Made by a program: the position numbers and the translations under genes. A stretch of DNA of 64,000 bases from Vespa crabro (taxonomy: Eukaryota; Arthropoda; Insecta; Hymenoptera; Vespidae), in NCBI RefSeq assembly GCF_910589235.1, contig NC_060955.1, positions 10,188,837 through 10,252,836 on the forward strand. Reading direction: 5' to 3'. The notes under the pieces are model-generated. The model worked only from the letters and a program-made list of their open reading frames with translations. It did no database searches and was not told where the DNA came from. Positions 36,866 through 50,718 of the stretch are shown in pieces (position 1 is the first letter of the stretch; each line of letters opens with the position of its first letter).

Positions 36866-39225
36866 TTATATTCTTGTAATATTCTTTATTCTGCATCGAT
36901 AGAATATAAAATCAATGAAATAGAACGAGATATCTACTTTTCGTTTTTCGACGATACGCGTATATGAGCGAAAAATCTCATATACGAACGAAACAATGTT
37001 AAAACTTCGATTCCAATATAAAATAGATGCTTGATCTTATGAAATGCAATGTTCTGCATCGATTGGTAACATTTCTCAAACTGTGGCGCAACTATTACTA
37101 AAGATTTCACGAAATTAACTTCGCGTATAGCGAAATTCGCGTATGTCGGTTAAGTTTTTCGATAAAAATCATATGAAAACGCCTATTTAAACATAGCAAA
37201 CACGTTATATTCTTGTTATATTCTTTATTCTGCATCGATAGAATATAAAATCAATGAAATTGAACGAGATTTCAACTTTTCGTTTTTCGACGATACGCGT
37301 ATATGAGCGAAAAATCGTATATACGATGCGAAACAATGTTAAAACTTTGATTCCAATATAAAATAGATGTTTGATCTTATGGAATGCAATGTTCTGCATC
37401 GATTGGTATCATTTTTCAAACTGTGGCGCAAGTATTACTAAAGATTTCACGAAATTAACTTCGCGTATAGCGAAATTCGCGTATGTCGGTTAAGTTTTTC
37501 GATAAAAATCATATGAAAACGCCTATTTAAACATAGCAAACACGTTATATTCTTCTTATATTCTTTATTCTGCATCGATAGAATATAAAATCAATGAAAT
37601 TGAACGAGATTTCAACTTTTCGTTTTTCGTCGAAACGCGTATATGAGCGAAAAATCGTAATACGATGCGAAACAATGTTAAAACTTTGATTCCAATATAA
37701 AATAGATGTTTGATCTTATGAAATGCAATGTTCTGAATCGATTGGTAACATTTTTCAAACTGTGGCGCAAGTATTACTAAAGATTTCACGAAATTAACTT
37801 CGCGTATAGCGAAATTCGCGTATGTCGATTAAGTTTTTCGATAAAAATCATATGAAAACGCCTATTTAAACATAGCAAACACGTTATATTCTTGTTATAT
37901 TCTTTATTCTGCATCGATAGAATATAAAATCAATGAAATTGAACGAGATATCTACTTTTCGTTTTTCGACGATACGCGTATATGAGCGAAAAATCTCATA
38001 TACGAACGAAACAATGTTAAAACTTCGATTCCAATATAAAATAGATGTTTGATCTTATGAAATGCAATGTTCTGCATCGATTGGTAACATTTTTCAAACT
38101 GTGGCGCAACTATTACTAAAGATTTCACGAAATTAACTTCGCGTATAGCGAAATTCGCGTATGTCGGTTAAGTTTTTCGATAAAAATCATATGAAAACGC
38201 CTATTTAAACATAGCAAACACGTTATATTCTTGTTATATTCTTTATTCTGCATCGATAGAATATAAAATCAATGAAATTGAACGAGATTTCAACTTTTCG
38301 TTTTTCGACGATACGCGTATATGAGCGAAAAATCGTATATAAGATGCGAAACAATGTTAAAACTTTGGTTCCAATATAAAATAGATGTTTGATCTTATGG
38401 AATGCAATGTTCTGCATCGATTGGTATCATTTTTCAAACTGTGGCGCAAGTATTACTAAAGATTTCATGAAATTAACTTCGCGTATGTCGATAAAGTTTT
38501 TCGATAAAAATCATATGAAAACGACTTTTTAAACATAGCAAAAACGTTATTTTCATGTTATATTCTTTATTCTTCATCGATAGAATATAAAATCAATGAA
38601 ATTGAACGAGATATCAACTTTTCGTTTTTCGACGATACGCGTATATGAGCGAAAAATCTCATATACGAACGAAACAATGTTAAAACTTCGATTCCAATAT
38701 AAAATAGATGTTTGATCTTATGAAATGCAATGTTCTGCATCGATTGGTATCATTTTTCAAACTGTGGTTCAAGTATTACTAAAGATTTCACGAATTTAAC
38801 TTCGCGTATAGCGAAATTCGCGTATGTCGATTAAGTTTTTCGATAAAAATCATATAATAACACCTATTTAAACATAGCAAACACGTTATATTCTTGTTAT
38901 ATTCCTTATTCTGCATCGATAGAATATAAAATCAATGAAATTGAACGAGATTTCAACTTTTCGTTTTTCGACGATACGCGTATATGAGCGAAAAATCGTA
39001 TATACGATGCGAAACAATGTTAAAACTTTGATTCCAATATAAAATAGATGTTTGATCTTATGAAATGCAATGTTCTGCATCGATTGGTAACATTTTTCAA
39101 ACTGTGGCGCAAGTATTACAAAAGATTTCACGAATTTAACTTCGCGTATAGCGAAATTCGCGTATGTCGATAAAGTTTTTCGATAAAAATCATATGAAAA
39201 CGACTATTTAAACATAGCAAAAACG
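36866..39225 (+). repeat. Seven-monomer segment, copy 1 (partner at 45999)
   Basis: Units start at 36866 B, 37205 A, 37545 A', 37884 B, 38223 A (short), 38547 B and 38886 A. Markers are 'gtaatattc' and 'gatgcttgatc' in 36866, 'ttcttcttatattc' and 'cgtcgaaacg' in 37545, the 16-bp deletion in 38223, 'catataataacacc' before 38886 and 'gttatattcctta' in it. All recur at 45999-48358 at 9133-bp offset. That distance is 27 units less two 16-bp deletions. Private bases include 'tataagatgcg' and 'ctttggttcc' (38223) and 'gactttttaaac' (before 38547). Confidence 0.9.
38223..38546 (+). repeat. Short monomer (324 bp), 16-bp deletion
   Basis: 'aacttcgcgtatgtcg' near 38475-38490 has a single copy of the 9-bp repeat, followed by 'ataaag'. 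First of ten such units in the window. Confidence 0.92.
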
Positions 39226-41243
39226 TTATTTTCATGTTATATTCTTTATTCTTCATCGATAGAATATAAAATCAATGAAATTGAACGAGATATCAACTTT
39301 TCGTTTTTCGACGATTCGCGTATATGAGCGAAAAATCTCATATACGAACGAAACAATGTTAAAACTTCGATTCCAATATAAAAAAGATGTTTGATCTAAT
39401 GAAATGCAATGTTCTGCATCGATTGGTAACATTTTTCAAACTGTGGCGCAAGTATTACAAAAGATTTCACGAATTTAACTTCGCATATAGCGAAATTCGC
39501 GTATGTCGATAAAGTTTTTCGATAAAAATCATATGAAAACGACTATTTAAACATAGCAAAAACGTTATTTTCATGTTATATTCTTTATTCTTCATCGATA
39601 GAATATAAAATCAATGAAATTGAACGAGATATCAACTTTTCGTTTTTCGACGATACGCGTATATGAGCGAAAAATCTCATATACGAACGAAACAATGTTA
39701 AAACTTCGATTCCAATATAAAATAGATGTTTGATCTTATGAAATGCAATGTTCTGCATCGATTGGTAACATTTTTCAAACTGTGGCGCAAGTATTACTAA
39801 TGATTTCACGAAATTAACTTCGCGTATAGCGAAATTCGCGTATGTCGATTAAGTTTTTCGATAAAAATCATATGAAAACGCCTAATTAAACATAGCAAAC
39901 ACTTTATATTTTTGTTATATACTTTATTCTTCATCGATAGAATATAAAATCAATGAAATTGAACGAGATTTCAACTTTTCGTTTTTCGACGATACGCGTA
40001 TATGAGCGAAAAATCTCATATACGAACGAAACAATGTTAAAACTTCGATACCAATATAAAATAGATGTTTGATCTTATGAAATGCAATGTTCTGCATCGA
40101 TTGGTAACATTTTTCAAACTGTGGCGCAAGTAATACTAAAGAATTCACGAAATTAACTTCGCGTATGCCGATTAAGTTTTTCGATAAAAATCATATGAAA
40201 ACGCCTATTTAAACATAGCAAACACGTTATATTCTTGTTATATTCTTTATTCTGCATCGATAGAATATAAAATCAATGAAATTGAACGAGATTTCAACTT
40301 TTCGTTTTTCGACGAAACGCGTATATGAGCGAAAAATCGTAATACGATGCGAAACAATGTTAAAACTTTGATTCCAATATAAAATAGATGTTTGATCTTA
40401 TGAAATGCAATGTTCTGAATCGATTGGTAACATTTTTCAAACTGTGGCGCAAGTATTACTAAAGATTTCACGAAATTAACTTCGCGTATAGCGAAATTCG
40501 CGTATGTCGATTAAGTTTTTCGATAAAAATCATATGAAAACGCCTATTTAAACATAGCAAACACGTTATATTCTTGTTATATTCTTTATTCTGCATCGAT
40601 AGAATATAAAATCAATGAAATTGAACGAGATATCTACTTTTCGTTTTTCGACGATACGCGTATATGAGCGAAAAATCTCATATACGAACGAAACAATGTT
40701 AAAACTTCGATTCCAATATAAAATAGATGTTTGATCTTATGAAATGCAATGTTCTGCATCGATTGGTAACATTTTTCAAACTGTGGCGCAAGTATTACTA
40801 AAGATTTCACGAAATTAACTTCGCGTAAAGCGAAATTCGCGTATGTCGATTAAGTTTTTCGATAAAAATCATATGAAAACGCCTATTTAAACATAGCAAA
40901 CACGTTATATTCTTGTTATATTCTTTATTCTGCATCGATAGAATATAAAATCAATGAAATTGAACGAGATTTCAACTTTTCGTTTTTCGACGAAACGCGT
41001 ATATGAGCGAAAAATCGTAATACGATGCGAAACAATGATAAAACTTTGATTCCAATATAAAATAGATGTTTGATCTTATGAAATGCAATGTTCTGCATCG
41101 ATTGGTATCATTTTTCAAACTGTGGCTCAAGTATTACTAAAGATTTCACGAATTTAACTTCGCGTATAGCGAAATTCGCGTATGTCGATTAAGTTTTTCG
41201 ATAAAAATCATATGAAAACGACTATTTAAACATAGCAAAAACG
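39226..41243 (+). repeat. Satellite block, monomers 39226-40905
   Basis: Units start at 39226 B, 39565 B, 39904 B (short), 40227 A', 40566 B and 40905 A'. From 39565 to about 41.08 kb the block matches 53432 to about 54.95 kb (offset about 13866). Shared marks are 'actaatgattt', 'aaacactttat', 'gtaatactaaagaattc', 'cgtaatacg' and 'aatgataaaac'. The trimer 40227-40566-40905 is the same as the repeated trimer at 52.1-56.1 kb. The right half of unit 40905 switches to 'ggtatcattt' and 'ggctcaag'. Confidence 0.87.
39904..40226 (+). repeat. Short monomer (323 bp), 16-bp deletion
   Basis: 'aacttcgcgtatgccg' near 40155-40170 followed by 'attaag'. Same background as 53771. Confidence 0.92.
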
Positions 41244-44200
41244 TTATTTTCTTGTTATATTCTTTATTCTTCATCGATAGAATATAAAATCAATGAAATT
41301 GAAGGAGATTTCAACTTTTCGTTTTTCGACGATACGCGTATATGAGCGAAAAATCGTATATGCGATGCGAAACAATGTTAAAACTTAGATTCCAATATAA
41401 AATAGATGTTTGATCTTATGAAATGCAATGTTCTGCATCGATTGGTAACATTTTTCAAACTGTGGCGCAACTATTACTAAAGATTTCACGAAATTAACTT
41501 CGCGTATAGCGAAATTCGCGTATGTCGATTAAGTTTTTCGATAAAAATCATATGAAAACGCCTATTTAAACATAGCAAACACGTTATATTCTTGTTATAT
41601 TCTTTATTCTGCATCGATAGAATATAAAATCAATGAAATTGAACGAGATTTCAACTTTTCGTTTTTCGACGAAACGCGTATATGACCGAAAAATCGTATA
41701 TACGATGTGAAACAATGTTAAAACTTTGATTCCAATATAAAATAGATGTTTGATCTTATGAAATGCAATGTTCTGAATCGATTGGTAACATTTTTCAAAC
41801 TGTGGCGCAAGTATTACTAAAGATTTCACGAAATTAACTTCGCGTATAGCGAAATTCGCGTATGTCGATTAAGTTTTTCGATAAAAATCATATGAAAACG
41901 CCTATTTAAACATAGCAAACACGTTATATTCTTGTTATATTCTTTGTTCTGCATCGATAGAATATAAAATCAATGAAATTCAACGAGATATCTACTTTTC
42001 GTTTTTCGACGATACGCGTATATGAGCGAAAAATCTCATATACGAACGAAACAATGTTAAAACTTCGATTCCAATATAAAATAGATGTTTGATCTTATGA
42101 AATGCAATGTTCTGCATCGATTGGTAACATTTTTCAAACTGTGGCGCAACTATTACTAAAGATTTCACGAAATTAACTTCGCGTATAGCGAAATTCGCGT
42201 ATGCCGATTACGTTTTTCGATAAAAATCATATGAAAACGCCTATTTAAACATAGTAAAAACGTTATATTCTTGTTATATTCTTTATTCTGCATCGATAGA
42301 ATATAAAATCAATGAAATTGAACGAGATTTCAACTTTTCGTTTTTCGACGATACGCGTATATGAGCGAAAAATCGTATATACGATGCGAAACAATGTTAA
42401 AACTTAGATTCCAATATAAAATAGATGTTTGATCTTATGAAATGCAATGTTCTGCATCGATTGGTAACATTTTTCAAACTGTGGCGCAACTATTACTAAA
42501 GATTTCACGAAATTAACTTCGCGTATAGCGAAATTCGCGTATGTCGATTAAGTTTTTCGATAAAAATCATATGAAAACGCCTATTTAAACATAGCAAACA
42601 CGTTATATTCTTGTTATATTCTTTATTCTGCATCGATAGAATATAAAATCAATGAAATTGAACGAGATTTCAACTTTTCGTTTTTCGACGAAACGCGTAT
42701 ATGAGCGAAAAATCGTATATACGATGCGAAACAATGTTAAAACTTTGATTCCAATACAAAATAGATGTTTGATCTTATGAAATGCAATGTTCTGAATCGA
42801 TTGGTAACATTTTTCAAACTGTGGCGCAAGTATTACTAAAGATTTCACGAAATTAACTTCGCGTATAGCGAAATTCGCGTATGTCGATTAAGTTTTTCGA
42901 TAAAAATCATATGAAAACGCCTATTTAAACATAGCAAACACGTTATATTCTTGTTATATTCTTTATTCTGCATCGATAGAATATAAAATCAATGAAATTG
43001 AACGAGATTTCAACTTTTCGTTTTTCGTCGATACGCGTATATGAGCGAAAAATCGTATATACGATGCGAAACAATGTTAAAACTTTGATTCCAATATAAA
43101 ATAGATGTTTGATCTTATGAAATGCAATGTTCTGCATCGATTGGTAACATTTTTCAAACTGTGGCGCAAGTATTACAAAAGATTTCACGAAATTAACTTC
43201 GCGTATAGCGAAATTCGCGTATGCCGATTACGTTTTTCGATAAAAATCATATGAAAACGCCTATTTAAACATAGTAAAAACGTTATATTCTTGTTATATT
43301 CTTTATTCTGCATCGATAGAATATAAAATCAATGAAATTGAACGAGATTTCAACTTTTCGTTTTTCGACGATACGCGTATATGAGCGAAAAATCGTATAT
43401 ACGATGCGAAACAATGTTAAAACTTAGATTCCAATATAAAATAGATGTTTGATCTTATGAAATGCAATGTTCTGCATCAATTGTTATCATTTTTCAAACT
43501 GTGGCTCAAGTATTACAAAAGATTTCACGAAATTAACTTCGCGTATAGCGAAATTCGCGTATGCCGATTACGTTTTTCGATAAAAATCATATGAAAACGC
43601 CAATTTAAAAATAGCAAACACGTTATATTCTTGTTATATTCTTTATTCTGCATCGATAGAATATAAAATCAATGAAATTGAACGAGATTTCAACTTTTCG
43701 TTTTTCGACGATACGCGTATATGAGCGAAAAATCGTATATACGATGCGAAACAATGTTAAAACTTTGATTCCAATATAAAATAGATGTTTGATCTTATGA
43801 AATGCAATGTTCTGCATCGATTGGTAACATTTTTCAAACTGTGGCGCAAGTATTACAAAAGATTTCACGAAATTAACATCGCGTATAGCGAAATTCGCGT
43901 ATGCCGATTACGTTTTTCGATAAAAATCATATGAAAACGCCAATTTAAAAATAGCAAACACGTTATATTCTTGTTATATTCTTTATTCTGCATCGATAGA
44001 ATATAAAATCAATGAAATTGAACGAGATTTCAACTTTTCGTTTTTCGACGATACGCGTATATGAGCGAAAAATCGTATATACGATGCGAAACAATGTTAA
44101 AACTTTGATTCCAATATAAAATAGATGTTTGATCTTATGAAATGCAATGTTCTGCATCGACTGGTAACATTTTTCAAACTGTGGCGCAAGTATTACAAAA

Positions 44201-44640
44201 GATTTCACGAAATTAACATCGCGTATAGCGAAATTCGCGTATGCCGATTACGTTTTTCGATAAAAATCATATGAAAACACCTATTTAAACATAGTAAAAA
44301 CGTTATATTCTTGTTATATTCTTTATTCTGCATCGATAGAATATAAAATCAATGAAATTGAACGTGTTATCTACTTTTCGTTTTTCGACGATACGCGTAT
44401 ATGAGCGAATAATCTCATATACGAACGAAACAATGTTAAAACTTCGATTCCAATATAAAATAGATGTTTGATCTTATGAAATGCAATGTTCTGCATCGAT
44501 TGGTAACATTTTTCAAACTGTGGCGCAACTATTACTAAAGATTTCACGAAATTAACTTCGCGTATAGCGAAATTCGCGTATGCCGATTACGTTTTTCGAT
44601 AAAAATCATATGAAAACGCCTATTTAAACATAGTAAATAG
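41244..44640 (+). repeat. A-rich satellite block, monomers 41244-44303
   Basis: Units start at 41244 A, 41584 A, 41924 B, 42263 A, 42603 A, 42943 A, 43283 A, 43623 A, 43963 A and 44303 B. Unit 41244 ('gaaggagattt', 'tatgcgatg', 'cttagattcc') matches 57130 and 59830. Units 41584-42262 ('tatgaccg', 'gatgtgaaac', 'tttgttctgc', 'gaaattcaacg') match 57809-58471. 'gccgattacg' in place of 'gtcgattaag' is frequent from here on and absent to the left. Units 43623 and 43963 are a near-exact single-unit duplication, sharing 'aattaacatcg'. Confidence 0.87.
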
Positions 44641-45998
44641 TTATATTCTTGTTATATTCTTTATTCTGCATCGATAGAATATAAAATCAATGAAATTGAA
44701 CGAGATTTCAACTTTTCGTTTTTCGACGATACGCGTATATGAGCGAAAAATCGTATATACGATGCGAAACAATGTTAAAACATTGATTCCAATATAAAAT
44801 AGATGTTTGATCTTATGAAATGCAATGTTCTGCATCGATTGGTAACATTTTTCAAACTGTGGCGCAAGTATTACAAAAGATTTCACGAAATTAACTTCGC
44901 GTATAGCGAAATTCGCGTATGTCGATTAAGTTTTTCGATAAAAATCATATGAAAACGCCTATTTAAACATAGCAAACACGTTATATTCTTGTTATATTCT
45001 TTATTCTGCATCGATAGAATATAAAATCAATGAAATTGAACGAGATTTCAACTTTTCGTTTTTCGACGATACGCGTATATGAGCGAAAAATCGTATATAC
45101 GATGCGAAACAATGTTAAAACATTGATTCCAATATAAAATAGATGTTTGATCTTATGAAATGCAATGTTCTGAATCGATTGGTAACATTTTTCAAACTGT
45201 GCCGCAAGTATTACTAAAGATTTCACGAAATTAACTTCGCGTATAGCGAAATTCGCGTATGTCGATTAAGTTTTTCGATAAAAATCATATGAAAACGCCT
45301 ATTTAAACATAGCAAACACGTTATATTCTTGTAATATTCTTTATTCTGCATCGATAGAATATAAAATCAATGAAATTGAACGAGATATCTACTTTTCGTT
45401 TTTCGACGATACGCGTATATGAGCGAAAAATCTCATATACGAACGAAACAATGTTAAAACTTCGATTCCAATATAAAATAGATGTTTGATCTTATGAAAT
45501 GCAATGTTCTGCATCGATTGGTAACATTTTTCAAACTGTGGCGCAAGTATTACAAAAGATTTCACGAATTTAACTTCGCATATAGCGAAATTCGCGTATG
45601 TCGATAAAGTTTTTCGATAAAAATCATATGAAAACGACTATTTAAACATAGCAAAAACGTTATTTTCATGTTATATTCTTTATTCTTCATCGATAGAATA
45701 TAAAATCAATGAAATTGAACGAGATATCAACTTTTCGTTTTTCGACGATACGCGTATATGAGCGAAAAATCTCATATACGAACGAAACAATGTTAAAACT
45801 TCGATTCCAATATAAAATAGATGTTTGATCTTATGAAATGCAATGTTCTGCATCGATTGGTAACATTTTTCAAACTGTGGCGCAAGTATTACAAAAGATT
45901 TCACGAAATTAACTTCGCGTATAGCGAAATTCGCGTATGTCGATTAAGTTTTTCGATAAAAATCATATGAAAACGCCTATTTAAACATAGCAAACACG
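44641..45998 (+). repeat. Satellite block, monomers 44641-45660
   Basis: Units start at 44641 A, 44981 A, 45321 B and 45660 B. The boundary before 44641 is the one-base-short 'catagtaaatagttat', also seen before 59490 and 62191. Units 44641 and 44981 share 'aaaacattgattcc'. Unit 44981 has 'gaatcgattgg' and 'ctgtgccgc' and resembles 49700. Unit 45321 has 'gtaatattc' as in 36866 and 45999. Confidence 0.85.
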
Positions 45999-48358
45999 TT
46001 ATATTCTTGTAATATTCTTTATTCTGCATCGATAGAATATAAAATCAATGAAATTGAACGAGATATCTACTTTTCGTTTTTCGACGATACGCGTATATGA
46101 GCGAAAAATCTCATATACGAACGAAACAATGTTAAAACTTCGATTCCAATATAAAATAGATGCTTGATCTTATGAAATGCAATGTTCTGCATCGATTGGT
46201 AACATTTTTCAAACTGTGGCGCAACTATTACTAAAGATTTCACGAAATTAACTTCGCGTATAGCGAAATTCGCGTATGTCGGTTAAGTTTTTCGATAAAA
46301 ATCATATGAAAACGCCTATTTAAACATAGCAAACACGTTATATTCTTGTTATATTCTTTATTCTGCATCGATAGAATATAAAATCAATGAAATTGAACGA
46401 GATTTCAACTTTTCGTTTTTCGACGATACGCGTATATGAGCGAAAAATCGTATATACGATGCGAAACAATGTTAAAACTTTGATTCCAATATAAAATAGA
46501 TGTTTGATCTTATGGAATGCAATGTTCTGCATCGATTGGTATCATTTTTCAAACTGTGGCGCAAGTATTACTAAAGATATCACGAAATTAACTTCGCGTA
46601 TAGCGAAATTCGCGTATGTCGGTTAAGTTTTTCGATAAAAATCATATGAAAACGCCTATTTAAACATAGCAAACACGTTATATTCTTCTTATATTCTTTA
46701 TTCTGCATCGATAGAATATAAAATCAATGAAATTGAACGAGATTTCAACTTTTCGTTTTTCGTCGAAACGCGTATATGAGCGAAAAATCGTAATACGATG
46801 CGAAACAATGTTAAAACTTTGATTCCAATATAAAATAGATGTTTGATCTTATGAAATGCAATGTTCTGAATCGATTGGTAACATTTTTCAAACTGTGGCG
46901 CAAGTATTACTAAAGATTTCACGAAATTAACTTCGCGTATAGCGAAATTCGCGTATGTCGATTAAGTTTTTCGATAAAAATCATATGAAAACGCCTATTT
47001 AAACATAGCAAACACGTTATATTCTTGTTATATTCTTTATTCTGCATCGATAGAATATAAAATCAATGAAATTGAACGAGATATCTACTTTTCGTTTTTC
47101 GACGATACGCGTATATGAGCGAAAAATCTCATATACGAACGAAACAATGTTAAAACTTCGATTCCAATATAAAATAGATGTTTGATCTTATGAAATGCAA
47201 TGTTCTGCATCGATTGGTAACATTTTTCAAACTGTGGCGCAACTATTACTAAAGATTTCACGAAATTAACTTCGCGTATAGCGAAATTCGCGTATGTCGG
47301 TTAAGTTTTTCGATAAAAATCATATGAAAACGCCTATTTAAACATAGCAAACACGTTATATTCTTGTTATATTCTTTATTCTGCATCGATAGAATATAAA
47401 ATCAATGAAATTGAACGAGATTTCAACTTTTCGTTTTTCGACGATACGCGTATATGAGCGAAAAATCGTATATACGATGCGAAACAATGTTAAAACTTTG
47501 ATTCCAATATAAAATAGATGTTTGATCTTATGGAATGCAATGTTCTGCATCGATTGGTATCATTTTTCAAACTGTGGCGCAAGTATTACTAAAGATTTCA
47601 TGAAATTAACTTCGCGTATGTCGATAAAGTTTTTCGATAAAAATCATATGAAAACGACTATTTAAACATAGCAAAAACGTTATTTTCATGTTATATTCTT
47701 TATTCTTCATCGATAGAATATAAAATCAATGAAATTGAACGAGATATCAACTTTTCGTTTTTCGACGATACGCGTATATGAGCGAAAAATCTCATATACG
47801 AACGAAACAATGTTAAAACTTCGATTCCAATATAAAATAGATGTTTGATCTTATGAAATGCAATGTTCTGCATCGATTGGTATCATTTTTCAAACTGTGG
47901 TTCAAGTATTACTAAAGATTTCACGAATTTAACTTCGCGTATAGCGAAATTCGCGTATGTCGATTAAGTTTTTCGATAAAAATCATATAATAACACCTAT
48001 TTAAACATAGCAAACACGTTATATTCTTGTTATATTCCTTATTCTGCATCGATAGAATATAAAATCAATGAAATTGAACGAGATTTCAACTTTTCGTTTT
48101 TCGACGATACGCGTATATGAGCGAAAAATCGTATATACGATGCGAAACAATGTTAAAACTTTGATTCCAATATAAAATAGATGTTTGATCTTATGAAATG
48201 CAATGTTCTGCATCGATTGGTAACATTTTTCAAACTGTGGCGCAAGTATTACAAAAGATTTCACGAATTTAACTTCGCGTATAGCGAAATTCGCGTATGT
48301 CGATAAAGTTTTTCGATAAAAATCATATGAAAACGACTATTTAAACATAGCAAAAACG
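45999..48358 (+). repeat. Seven-monomer segment, copy 2 (partner at 36866)
   Basis: Units start at 45999 B, 46338 A, 46678 A', 47017 B, 47356 A (short), 47680 B and 48019 A. All markers of 36866-39225 are present, including the 16-bp deletion in the fifth unit. Differences are few, such as 'aaagatatcacg' in unit 46338. The last two units and those after them are copied again from 50719 (offset 3039). Confidence 0.9.
47356..47679 (+). repeat. Short monomer (324 bp), 16-bp deletion
   Basis: Deletion near 47610-47625 followed by 'ataaag'. Counterpart of 38223 in the 9133-bp-offset copy, so inherited by duplication. Confidence 0.92.
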
Positions 48359-50718
48359 TTATTTTCATGTTATATTCTTTATTCTTCATCGATAGAATAT
48401 AAAATCAATGAAATTGAACGAGATATCAACTTTTCGTTTTTCGACGATACGCGTATATGAGCGAAAAATCTCATATACGAACGAAACAATGTTAAAACTT
48501 CGATTCCAATATAAAATAGATGTTTGATCTTATGAAATGCAATGTTCTGCATCGATTGGTAACATTTTTCAAACTGTGGCGCAAGTATTACTAAAGATTT
48601 CACGAATTTAACTTCGCATATAGCGAAATTCGCGTATGTCGATAAAGTTTTTCGATAAAAATCATATGAAAACGACTATTTAAACATAGCAAAAACGTTA
48701 TTTTCATGTTATATTCTTTATTCTTCATCGATAGAATATAAAATCAATGAAATTGAACGAGATATCAACTTTTCGTTTTTCGACGATACGCGTATATGAG
48801 CGAAAAATCTCATATACGAACGAAACAATGTTAAAACTTCGATTCCAATATAAAATAGATGTTTGATCTTATGAAATGCAATGTTCTGCATCGATTGGTA
48901 ACATTTTTCAAACTGTGGCGCAAGTATTACAAAAGATTTCACGAAATTAACTTCGCGTATAGCGAAATTCGCGTATGTCGATTAAGTTTTTCGATAAAAA
49001 TCATATGAAAACGCCTATTTAAACATAGCAAACACGTTATATTCTTGTTATATTCTTTATTCTGCATCGATAGAATATAAAATCAATGAAATTGAACGAG
49101 ATATCTACTTTTCGTTTTTCGACGATACGCGTATATGAGCGAAAAATCTCATATACGAACGAAACAATGTTAAAACTTCGATTCCAATATAAAATAGATG
49201 TTTGATCTTATGAAATGCAATGTTCTGCATCGATTGGTAACATTTTTCAAACTGTGGCGCAAGTATTACAAAAGATTTCACGAAATTAACTTCGCGTATA
49301 GCGAAATTCGCGTATGCCGATTACGTTTTTCGATAAAAATCATATGAAAACGCCTATTTAAACATAGTAAAAACGTTATATTCTTGTTATATTCTTTATT
49401 CTGCATCGATAGAATATAAAATCAATGAAATTGAACGAGATTTCAACTTTTCGTTTTTCGACGATACGCGTATATGAGCGAAAAATCGTATATACGATGC
49501 GAAACAATGTTAAAACTTAGATTCCAATATAAAATAGATGTTTGATCTTATGAAATGCAATGTTCTGCATCGATTGGTAACATTTTTCAAACTGTGGCGC
49601 AAGTATTACAAAAGATTTCACGAAATTAACTTCGCGTATGCCGATTACGTTTTTCGATAAAAATCATATGAAAACGCCAATTTAAACATAGCAAACACGT
49701 TATATTCTTGTTATATTCTTTATTCTGCATCGATAGAATATAAAATCAATGAAATTGAACGAGATTTCAACTTTTCGTTTTTCGACGATACGCGTATATG
49801 AGCGAAAAATCGTATATACGATGCGAAACAATGTTAAAACATTGATTCCAATATAAAATAGATGTTTGATCTTATGAAATGCAATGTTCTGAATCGATTG
49901 GTAACATTTTTCAAACTGTGCCGCAAGTATTACTAAAGATTTCACGAAATTAACTTCGCGTATAGCGAAATTCGCGTATGTCGATTAAGTTTTTCGATAA
50001 AAATCATATGAAAACGCCTATTTAAACATAGCAAACACGTTATATTCTTGTTATATTCTTTATTCTGCATCGATAGAATATAAAATCAATGAAATTGAAC
50101 GAGATTTCAACTTTTCGTTTTTCGACGATACGCGTATATGAGCGAAAAATCGTATATACGATGCGAAACAATGTTAAAACTTCGATTCCAATATAAAATA
50201 GATGTTTGATCTTATGAAATGCAATGTTCTGAATCGATTGGTAACATTTTTCAAACTGTGGCGCAAGTATTACTAAAGATTTCACGAAATTAACTTCGCG
50301 TATAGCGAAATTCGCGTATGTCGATTAAGTTTTTCGATAAAAATCATATGAAAACGCCTATTTAAACATAGCAAACACGTTATATTCTTGTTATAATCTT
50401 TATTCTGCATCGATAGAATATAAAATCAATGAAATTGAACGAGATATCTACTTTTCGTTTTTCGACGATACGCGTATATGAGCGAAAAATCTCATATACG
50501 AACGCAACAATGTTAAAACTTCGATTCCAATATAAAATAGATGTTTGATCTTATGAAATGCAATGTTCTGCATCGATTGGTAACATTTTTCAAACTGTGG
50601 CGCAACTATTACTAAAGATTTCACGAAATTAACTTCGCGTATAGCGAAATTCGCGTATGTCGGTTAAGTTTTTCGAAAAAAATCATATGAAAACGCCTAT
50701 TTAAACATAGCAAACACG
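48359..50718 (+). repeat. Satellite block, monomers 48359-50380
   Basis: Units start at 48359 B, 48698 B, 49037 B, 49376 A (short), 49700 A, 50040 A (chimeric) and 50380 B. Unit 49376 combines 'cttagattcc', the 16-bp deletion and 'gccgattacg'. Unit 49700 has 'aaaacattgattcc' and 'ctgtgccgc' as in 44981. Unit 50040 has the type A palindrome with the type B flank 'cttcgattcc'. Unit 50380 has private variants 'gttataatc', 'cgcaacaatg' and 'cgaaaaaaatc'. Confidence 0.85.
49376..49699 (+). repeat. Short monomer (324 bp), 16-bp deletion
   Basis: Deletion near 49630-49642 followed by 'ccgattacg'. Background is a 'cttagattcc' type A unit. Confidence 0.92.
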
